Origin: Actinomycetes bacterium
Lineage (GTDB): Bacteria; Actinomycetota; Acidimicrobiia; Acidimicrobiales; Ilumatobacteraceae
DNA: 64,000 nt
Direction of reading: 5' to 3'
Assembly: GCA_023417265.1 (NCBI GenBank)
Contig: JAEZFY010000344.1
Location: forward strand, 1-64,000
Part shown: positions 58,487 through 64,000 of the stretch, piece by piece
Numbering within the stretch: position 1 is the stretch's first letter
Layout: each line of letters starts with the position of its first letter
Program-made: the position numbers and the translations under genes
Notes under the pieces: model-generated
Seen by the model: the letters and a program-made list of their open reading frames with translations, nothing else
Told to the model about the DNA's origin: nothing
Databases searched by the model: none

Positions 58487-59695
58487 TCAGGACAGGCCGA
58501 CGAGTTCCATCCCGTTGTCGCGCATGACGCGGCGCTGGGTGGCTTCGTCGAGCCGCGAGACGTGCTCGATCAGCTGAGTCGGGAACGCAAGGCCCTCCGC
58601 GTGCGGGAAGTCGGAGCCACCGACGATCACATCGGCGCCGACCGCTTCGACGATCGGTTCGATCTCGTCTTCCCAGTAGGGGACCACCCGGAAGTGGCGC
58701 TTGAAGATCTCGCTCGGCCGCTCGGTGAGCTGACCGTTCAACCACCGCCCGTTGCGGCCCATGCCACGCATCTTGTCGACGCGGCGAGTGAACGCCGGGA
58801 TCCATTCGCAGCCGTGCTCGGCCGAGAGGATCTTGAGGTTCGGGAAGCGTGCGAACAGGTTGGCGTAGAGCAGCGAGGAGAACGTCTCGAGCGCCGGCTG
58901 CTCGCCGTAGGCCCATGCCCACTGCCACGCTGACTGGTTGAAGAACGTCGGGTACTCCTCCTCGCCCCACGCCCTCGACCGCTCGGCCTTGAACCCTCGC
59001 ATGGCCTCGTTGATGTGGTACGCCGCGACGACGCCGGCATCGTTGAGTCGACCCCAGATCGGGTCGAAGTGTGTGTCGCCGGGCGACCGACCGTAAGCCG
59101 GCCCTGGGCAGAAGGTCACCACCTTGCAACCGCGCTCGATCAGCCAGTCGAGCTGCTCGCCGGTGCGCTGCGGATCGCGGAACGACAGCACCGGAGCGAA
59201 GAAGATCCGGTTCTCGGTGTTGAAGCCCCAGGCATCGAAGGCGTAGCGGAGGTACGCCCACGAGGTTGCGTAATAGAGGTCGTCGTCCTCGAAGGCGAAT
59301 TCCTGGAGCAGCCCCACCGACCCGGGGAACACTACGGCCGCATCGACGTTCTGTCGATCGAGCTGAGCCAGGCGGTGGTCGCGGTTCTGGAACGCCGGGT
59401 CCATCGGCATGTACTCGTACGAGTTGCCGGCCTCAGGACCGGACTTGAGCTTGCGGAGCATCTCTTTGAGTGACCCAGGACGTACGACGGTGTTCTGCCG
59501 ATTGTCGGTCGAGATCACGCGCCCGTCGGCGATCGGGACGAGCTCGCCGTCTTCCGTCGTGATCCGCCGGATGGTTCGCTCCGCGTACTCGGCGGGGATG
59601 TACTCCGCCAGGCAGTCCCACGGCTCGTAGATGTGCTGGTCGCCGTCGAAGATGCCGTACGGAGTGAAGGTTTGGAACTCGTTGTACTCGGCCAC
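58487..59695 (-). CDS. Amidohydrolase-family (COG2159-like) TIM-barrel protein
   Basis: 402 residues, GTG at 59695 after CGGAAGGCAC; the frame is open 20 codons upstream but overlaps the operator region. Metal motif DGDQHIYEP, then AYHINEA, EHGCEW and GGSDFPHAEG. Close paralog of 33307. Possible decarboxylase or hydrolase of a ring-derived acid. Last gene of the minus-strand run ACAD (62188) - ACAD (61061) - amidohydrolase, with its own promoter region carrying the palindrome at 59756. Confidence 0.87.
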   Translation of the reverse strand: MAEYNEFQTFTPYGIFDGDQHIYEPWDCLAEYIPAEYAERTIRRITTEDGELVPIADGRVISTDNRQNTVVRPGSLKEMLRKLKSGPEAGNSYEYMPMDPAFQNRDHRLAQLDRQNVDAAVVFPGSVGLLQEFAFEDDDLYYATSWAYLRYAFDAWGFNTENRIFFAPVLSFRDPQRTGEQLDWLIERGCKVVTFCPGPAYGRSPGDTHFDPIWGRLNDAGVVAAYHINEAMRGFKAERSRAWGEEEYPTFFNQSAWQWAWAYGEQPALETFSSLLYANLFARFPNLKILSAEHGCEWIPAFTRRVDKMRGMGRNGRWLNGQLTERPSEIFKRHFRVVPYWEDEIEPIVEAVGADVIVGGSDFPHAEGLAFPTQLIEHVSRLDEATQRRVMRDNGMELVGLS

Positions 59696-59755
59696 GTGGG
59701 TGCCTTCCGGTAGCAGGGGGATCGATCCGCGGCGATCACTCGCTCGCGGCACCAA

Positions 59756-59807
59756 CTATACGCTGTATAGGAGCCGTCCGCAACGAATCCGCGTGGACGT
59801 CCAACGG
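59756..59807 (-). promoter_or_regulatory. CCGTTGGAC box and CTATACGCTGTATAG operator, amidohydrolase promoter
   Basis: CTATAC and GTATAG (59756-59770) form a perfect inverted repeat around GCT, the size of a TetR operator. On the minus strand CCGTTGGAC (59807-59799) stands 29 bases before TATACA, so the palindrome covers the predicted -10. TetR-type repression is plausible; the TetR gene at 63182 is the nearest candidate. Confidence 0.55.
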
Positions 59808-59813
59808 GCGTCC

Positions 59814-61061
59814 TCACCGCTCCTTGAGGGTTCGCAGCATTTCGCTGAACGGCATCTCTCGACTCGGATCGGGTTCGCGCGGGAGCCCGAGCAGGCGCTC
59901 GCTGATGATGTTGCGTTGCATCTCACTGCTGCCACCGGCGATCGTGATGCCGCGCGACTCGAGCCAGACGGTGCCCGGGTTGTCGGTCTCGATCTCGTCG
60001 CCATCCCACATGACGCCAGATGCGCCCGCCGCGATCAGCGCCGTGCGCACCGAGCGGTGCGAGTAGTTCGACGACTGGAGCTTGGAGAGTGAACCCCACT
60101 GACCCTTGTGCGTACCGACCTGCATGCCGCGCATCATGCGGGCACTCGTCAACGGCACGACCACCGACTCGATGAACGATTCGGCGATGGCCGACGAGCA
60201 CGCTGCGCCGACACCTCGACTCGCCGCGGTTCGAGCGATCATCTCCGGGCTCTGCGGGGTGAAGCTGGTCGGGCGGTACTTCCGGCGGTCCGCCAGATAC
60301 CCGTATCCGATGTTGCCGGTGGCGTTGCGCTCGTGGAACAGCAACCGTTGGGCGACCGCCCAGCCGTGGTTCAGCTCACCGATCAGGTTCTCGGCCGGCA
60401 GGGAGACATCGTCGAAGAACTCCTCGCAGTACTCCTTGAGCTCGCCGCCAGCGCCGCGGATGCGGTTGATCGTCAGGCCGGGGGTGCCCTGGAGCGGCAC
60501 GGCGATCATGCTCAAGCCGCGGTGCTTCGGGACGTCCCAGTCGGATCGGCACAGGGCAAGCCCGAAATCGGCGTTGTGTGCCTCGCTGCTCCACATCTTC
60601 GTGCCGTTGAGCACGAACGTGTCGCCGTCCCGCGTGAGGCGTGTGATCGAACCGGCCATGTCGGAGCCACCCCGGGGCTCCGAGAGCAGCTGCATCCACA
60701 GCTCGTCGCCACGGAGCAGCGGAGGTAGGAACCGGGCTTTGGCCGCGGGGGATCCACAATCGAGGATCGTCGGACCGAGCATGCCGATCGACACCATCAA
60801 GGTGGTGGGAACCTGGCGGTCGAGCTCGGATGCGACGTCGTAGAAAGCCTTGTGGTGGTCGAGCGTGAGTCCCGCTCCGCCGTACTCGGACGGGAAGGCC
60901 AGCCCTGCGAAGCCCGCATCGAAGATGATGCGCTGCAGGTCGCGGTCGCTGAGGCTCGTGTCGCCCGCCGGAGGGAGGTGGTCCACCATCCAGGCTCGGA
61001 CCCTTGCGCGGAACTCCTCGAGGGCTTCCTTGGATGCCGTCTGCATCGCGGTGTCGCTCAC
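59814..61061 (-). CDS. Acyl-CoA dehydrogenase
   Basis: 415 residues, GTG at 61061 overlapping the upstream stop by 4 bp. FAD acyl-CoA dehydrogenase fold: FAGLAFPSEYGGAGL, LWMQLLSEPRGGSDMAG, FVLNGTKMWSSEAHNADF, WLESRGITIAGGSSEMQRNIISERLLGLP. The C-terminal ISERLLGLPRE is the family's typical end. Introduces an alpha,beta double bond into an acyl-CoA. Partner of 61058; in steroid/terpenoid degraders such adjacent unlike pairs form alpha2beta2 heterotetramers, which is likely here (inference). Confidence 0.92.
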   Translation of the reverse strand: MSDTAMQTASKEALEEFRARVRAWMVDHLPPAGDTSLSDRDLQRIIFDAGFAGLAFPSEYGGAGLTLDHHKAFYDVASELDRQVPTTLMVSIGMLGPTILDCGSPAAKARFLPPLLRGDELWMQLLSEPRGGSDMAGSITRLTRDGDTFVLNGTKMWSSEAHNADFGLALCRSDWDVPKHRGLSMIAVPLQGTPGLTINRIRGAGGELKEYCEEFFDDVSLPAENLIGELNHGWAVAQRLLFHERNATGNIGYGYLADRRKYRPTSFTPQSPEMIARTAASRGVGAACSSAIAESFIESVVVPLTSARMMRGMQVGTHKGQWGSLSKLQSSNYSHRSVRTALIAAGASGVMWDGDEIETDNPGTVWLESRGITIAGGSSEMQRNIISERLLGLPREPDPSREMPFSEMLRTLKER

Positions 61062-62188
61062 GTCTGCGCTCCTTCCAGATGACGCATGATTCGGTGCTTG
61101 TGCTCCTCGGGCGAGCCGTAGACCGCGCGGTCGACGACGGCCCGACGGCTGTACAGGTGGATATCGTGCTCCCACGTCACGCCGATGCCGCCAGTGATCT
61201 GCACACAGTCGTCCACGATGTCGGTGCAGTGCTCGGCGACGTACGCCTTGGCGACACTTGCCAGCACGTCGCAGTCGGGCTCGTCCGAGTCGATCGCCGC
61301 GGCGAGCTGCAAGGTCACGGCTTTTGATCCCTCGAGCTTGACGGTCATCTCGGCGATCCGGTGCTTGAGCGCCTGGAACGACACGATCGGCCGGCCGAAG
61401 GCGAACCGGTCGGCGCCGTATTCCAGCGTCACCTGCAGGGTGCGATCGGCAACTCCGATCAACTGGGCGCATTGCAGCGCGACCGCGATCTGCAGCAGCC
61501 GATCGACAGCGATGGACGCTTCGCCGGGCACGCCGATCAACGCGTCGGCACCGACCCGAACACCGGCCAGGTCCACCCTGCCGAAGCGCCGTGTGAAGTC
61601 GACGCTGCGCCCGCGCGTCACCGTAACCCCGGAGGCTTCCGCCGGGACGAGAACGAGCGTGCAACCGTCGCCGGTGCGTGCCGTCACGAGGAAGTGGCTC
61701 GCCGATCCCGCCGCTTCGACGTACGCCTTGGCGCCGTCGAGCACGACGTCATCATCCTCGAGTCGAGCAGTGGTAGTCGTCGAATCCACGTCCCAGAGTC
61801 CGGTTGACTCACTGTGCGCCCACGCCGCGACCGTCGTCCCACTGAGGATCTCCGCAATCAGTGACGCATGGGCATCTCCGGCCATCGCCAGAGCGGCGGC
61901 GACGAGGTTGGTCGGGATGAACGGCCCGGGCGCCACGCTGCGACCGATCAGTTCGGCGACGATCAACGCGTCGGTGACCGGTTGTCCCGAGAGGCTTCCG
62001 CCCCCAAGCGACTCAGGGACCAACAACGACGTCCATCCGAGCTCCGCGGCCGTCCGCCACCAATCACGGTCGAAACCGTCGATCGAACCGTACAGATCGC
62101 GGACTCGAGTGAGGGGGGTTTCCGTTGCGATGAAGCGTGCCGTCGTCTCCTTGAAGGACTCCTGCTCGTCGGTGAGCTCCAAGTGCAT
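61058..62188 (-). CDS. Acyl-CoA dehydrogenase (heteromeric partner)
   Basis: 376 residues, ATG at 62188 after AGGAGGAAACA. Acyl-CoA dehydrogenase fold but with the FAD/substrate core less conserved (WAHSESTGLWDV and LDGAKAYVEAAGSASHF in place of TEPxxGSD and NGxKxWI), then the usual C-terminal DDCVQITGGIGVTWEHDIHLYSRRA. This fits the second subunit of heterotetrameric ACADs, where each chain supplies half of the FAD site. Coupled to 59814. The broken pair at 25196-25625 derives from the same arrangement. Confidence 0.9.
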   Translation of the reverse strand: MHLELTDEQESFKETTARFIATETPLTRVRDLYGSIDGFDRDWWRTAAELGWTSLLVPESLGGGSLSGQPVTDALIVAELIGRSVAPGPFIPTNLVAAALAMAGDAHASLIAEILSGTTVAAWAHSESTGLWDVDSTTTTARLEDDDVVLDGAKAYVEAAGSASHFLVTARTGDGCTLVLVPAEASGVTVTRGRSVDFTRRFGRVDLAGVRVGADALIGVPGEASIAVDRLLQIAVALQCAQLIGVADRTLQVTLEYGADRFAFGRPIVSFQALKHRIAEMTVKLEGSKAVTLQLAAAIDSDEPDCDVLASVAKAYVAEHCTDIVDDCVQITGGIGVTWEHDIHLYSRRAVVDRAVYGSPEEHKHRIMRHLEGAQT

Positions 62189-62264
62189 TGTTTCCTCCTG
62201 TTCTTGGGCGAACGTACTGGTGGAGGATCGAGGCAGCACTTGGTCGCGTCGGATGCGCCGCCGC

Positions 62265-62309
62265 GGCCAACTGCACCCGAGATCGCCCGGGTCGGAGCTC
62301 CGTTAGCGT
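62265..62309 (+). promoter_or_regulatory. GGCCAACTG box with TTAGCG/TAGCGT hexamer, LLM promoter
   Basis: GGCCAACTG (62265-62273) is followed after 29 or 30 bases by TTAGCG (62303-62308) or TAGCGT (62304-62309), about 52 bases before the LLM start. It is one of the long-spacer cases; the intergenic 62189-62360 holds nothing else. Confidence 0.45.
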
Positions 62310-62360
62310 CCGCTCGACCGGTCGTCGCGTGACGGCCGAGGCCGACGCAAGGAGCTCCAC

Positions 62361-63215
62361 ATGCGCATCGGGGTCAACCTCCCGTACCACGCCTTGTCCG
62401 ATGACACCGACCTGTATGCCGAGTACGCGACGCGTGCGGAGGCCCTGGGCTTCACACACCTGGTCGCACTTGATCATGTAATGGGTCCGGTCCACGCGGA
62501 CCGTGACCCTCCGCTCGAAGGCCCGTACACCGAGCAGACGTTGTTCCGGGAGCCGTTCGTGTTGCTGGCATGGCTCGGTGCGCTCACGACCTCGCTCGAG
62601 CTCACGACAGGTGTGATCGTGCTGCCGCAACGCCAGACGGTACTAGCGGCCAAACAGGCCGCCGAGTTGCAGATGTTGACGAAGGGGCGCCTCAGGTTGG
62701 GCGTCGGGTCGGGATGGAACTACGTCGAGTACGAGAGCCTCGATGTGCCCTACCGTGGCCGCGGCGCTCGGCTCAACGAGCAGATCGATGTGCTCCGGCA
62801 GCTGTGGACGGGTGATGTGCTCGATCTGCGCGGGCAGTTCCACCGAATTGACCGGGCTTCGATGATTCCAGCTCCGCCGGACATCCCTATCTGGTTCGGG
62901 GGGTTCAGTCGCGCGCAGCAGGATCGATGCGCAGCGAAGGGCGATGGCTTCCTCTTCACGAAGTTCTCGAGCCTGAGCGTGTCGGCGATCGGCACCATCC
63001 GTCAGGGCGCCGCAGAGCGCGGTCGCGATCCAGACCGACTCGGTTTCGAGGCTGGGTTCGCCACAGGGAACGACTTGCCGAGCGACATCGACCGTTGGGC
63101 CGCGGCCGGTGGCACGCACGCCTACGTGCGCGTCGAAGGCGTCGGCGCCGAAGCGCTTGCCGAGCTCGAGCGGCTCGCCGCTCAGCTTGGATCGCGTCTT
63201 ACCGGATCGACCTGA
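62361..63215 (+). CDS. LLM-class oxidoreductase, F420-dependent type
   Basis: 284 residues, ATG after AAGGAGCTCC. Luciferase-like fold: HLVALDHVMGPVHA, TTGVIVLPQRQTVLAAKQAAE, GRLRLGVGSGWNYVEYE and IWFGGFSRAQQDRC. Paralog of the gene at 10294 (same DHV(L/M)G, VLPQRQT and GSGWN/GAGWN motifs). It likely uses F420 to reduce or oxidise the pathway substrate. Its 3' end overlaps the convergent TetR gene by 34 bp. Confidence 0.87.
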   Translation: MRIGVNLPYHALSDDTDLYAEYATRAEALGFTHLVALDHVMGPVHADRDPPLEGPYTEQTLFREPFVLLAWLGALTTSLELTTGVIVLPQRQTVLAAKQAAELQMLTKGRLRLGVGSGWNYVEYESLDVPYRGRGARLNEQIDVLRQLWTGDVLDLRGQFHRIDRASMIPAPPDIPIWFGGFSRAQQDRCAAKGDGFLFTKFSSLSVSAIGTIRQGAAERGRDPDRLGFEAGFATGNDLPSDIDRWAAAGGTHAYVRVEGVGAEALAELERLAAQLGSRLTGST

Positions 63216-63862
63216 CCTTGCTGTGCGGCGAGGTCAGCTCGCAGCCCGTCGATGATGAGGTCGATGCCGAACATGAAGTACTCGGTAGTGCGTGGGCCTC
63301 GTCCTTCTGCTTGGTCGGGCGGTGTCGGCTTGGTGCGGCGGCCCGACCGGATCGCATCGAGGATGGCGACACGACCGAACATGAAGCTGTTCAGGCAATC
63401 GATGGCGAGCAGCGCCCGATCTCGGCTGAAGCCGGCTTCCGCGAGCAGTTCGATCTGCTCCTGGACCAGTTGGGTCGCTCCACTCGTTTCGATGCGCTCC
63501 GGACGCGGCGCGACCACGCCATGTGTGCGGACAGCTCGCGCGGCATGGGCGGTGTAGTAGGCACGCAGCCGGGCGTGCCAGGGGCCGGTCTCCGGTCCGG
63601 GGATCGGGATGCTGCGTCGATACTCGTCTTGCACGAGCTCGAGCAGCTCGGTCTTGTCGTGCACCCAGTGGTAGATCGCCATCGGGCTGACGCCGAGCCG
63701 TTGCGCTACGGCACGCATGGTGACGCCCGACAGGCCGTCGGTCTGAGCGAGGTCGAGCGCCGCGTCGATGACCCGACGGCGGTCGAGGCCGCGCCGAGCC
63801 GCATCCTCGTCACGATCGGCCGGGTGCGCCGCGTTCGACGCGGATCCCGACCTTGGCTGCAC
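63182..63862 (-). CDS. TetR-family transcriptional regulator
   Basis: About 226 residues; GTG 63862 chosen, but a TTG at 63931 and other in-frame codons are possible and no strong ribosome site is seen. Helix-turn-helix VTMRAVAQRLGVSPMAIYHWVHDKTELL is typical, and the C-terminal domain (AYYTAHAARAVRTHGVV, ECLNSFMFG-like stretch) resembles the TetR_C ligand domain of tetracycline-type repressors. Candidate for the CTATAC palindrome at 59756 (inference). Confidence 0.83.
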   Translation of the reverse strand: MQPRSGSASNAAHPADRDEDAARRGLDRRRVIDAALDLAQTDGLSGVTMRAVAQRLGVSPMAIYHWVHDKTELLELVQDEYRRSIPIPGPETGPWHARLRAYYTAHAARAVRTHGVVAPRPERIETSGATQLVQEQIELLAEAGFSRDRALLAIDCLNSFMFGRVAILDAIRSGRRTKPTPPDQAEGRGPRTTEYFMFGIDLIIDGLRADLAAQQGQVDPVRRDPS

Positions 63863-63925
63863 ACGCCGAGAATACGCCGAGCCGGGCGAGAACGGGCGAC
63901 GTCCCTGGAGGGCGAGGACCAAGGT

Positions 63926-63957
63926 GCCCAACTGACGGCCCTCAGTCGGCCTGCGAT
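63926..63957 (+). promoter_or_regulatory. GCCCAACTG box with N17 to TGCGAT at the right edge
   Basis: GCCCAACTG (63926-63934) is followed after 17 bases by TGCGAT (63952-63957), the same unit as at 21840-21871. It points rightwards, so a gene probably begins just beyond the window. Confidence 0.5.
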
Positions 63958-64000
63958 GCTGGGCAACGGCGCCGGGTTCGGTGCCGCAGACCGGACGCTA

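Noticed and set aside
1..64000. KstR/KstR2-type cholesterol regulon
   Set aside because: Some families recall steroid catabolism, but I saw no KstR-type operator and no mce, kshA/B, hsaC or other ring-degradation core genes.
1..64000. CRISPR arrays, tRNA/rRNA genes, insertion sequences
   Set aside because: No direct-repeat arrays, no cloverleaf-like conserved sequence and no transposase motifs were recognised on either strand.

Overview
The window is GC-rich actinobacterial chromosome: GTG starts are common, genes are packed with 4-bp GTGA/ATGA overlaps, and the families present (StrR-like ParB-superfamily regulators, LLM flavin/F420 oxidoreductases, NDMA-type alcohol dehydrogenase, P450cam-like CYPs) are typical of that phylum. 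An acidimicrobial (Ilumatobacter-like) source is my best guess, but that is inference. No rRNA, tRNA, CRISPR array, transposase or phage gene was seen.

It reads as one large accessory catabolic region for an alicyclic or terpenoid-like substrate. It holds one intact and one wrecked Baeyer-Villiger monooxygenase, two P450cam-like cytochromes P450, seven LLM oxidoreductases, a crotonase closely resembling 6-oxocamphor hydrolase, four acyl-CoA synthetases, an acyl-CoA dehydrogenase pair, enoyl-CoA hydratases, many SDRs, a double CaiB CoA-transferase, three TIM-barrel amidohydrolases, an SMP-30 lactonase-like protein, uptake genes and an MFS exporter. The inferred flow is: uptake; hydroxylation (P450, LLM); oxidation (SDR, MDR, ADH); ring opening (BVMO plus lactonase, or beta-diketone hydrolase); CoA activation; beta-oxidation. 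The true substrate is not determinable from sequence.

Layout: 0-8.5 kb, ADH (partial), BVMO, CoA ligases, Liv-type binding lipoprotein and VOC protein. 8.5-16.9 kb, StrR-like regulator 1, two TetR regulators, LLMs, P450-1 and SDRs. 17-32 kb, esterase, CoA ligase, four degraded loci (BVMO, enoyl-CoA hydratase, acyl-CoA dehydrogenase, aldehyde dehydrogenase), StrR-like 2, a RibF flavin synthase, the oxocamphor-hydrolase-like operon, SMP-30 and an amidohydrolase. 32-41 kb, P450-2, amidohydrolase, LLM/serine-less alpha/beta protein pair, SDR, MDR and two LLMs. 41-48.7 kb, a single 1174-residue ABC transporter fusing LivH-LivM-LivG-LivF, then enoyl-CoA hydratase, tandem CaiB and MDR. 48.7-64 kb, SnoaL proteins, SDRs, a second LLM/serine-less pair, MFS, CoA ligase, StrR-like 3, an amidohydrolase, the acyl-CoA dehydrogenase pair, an LLM and TetR 3.

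The most striking signal is regulatory. The 9-mer GTCCAACTG (or its complement CAGTTGGAC) recurs in at least nine intergenic regions, often followed at a fixed distance (17, 19 or 30 bp) by a TACGGT/TGCGAT-like hexamer. It is one base from the half-site GTTCRACTG bound by StrR/NovG-type regulators of antibiotic clusters, and three StrR-like genes lie in the window, each with CTAACTGAAGTTAG or a near copy just upstream. I propose a StrR-type regulon controlling catabolism rather than antibiotic synthesis.
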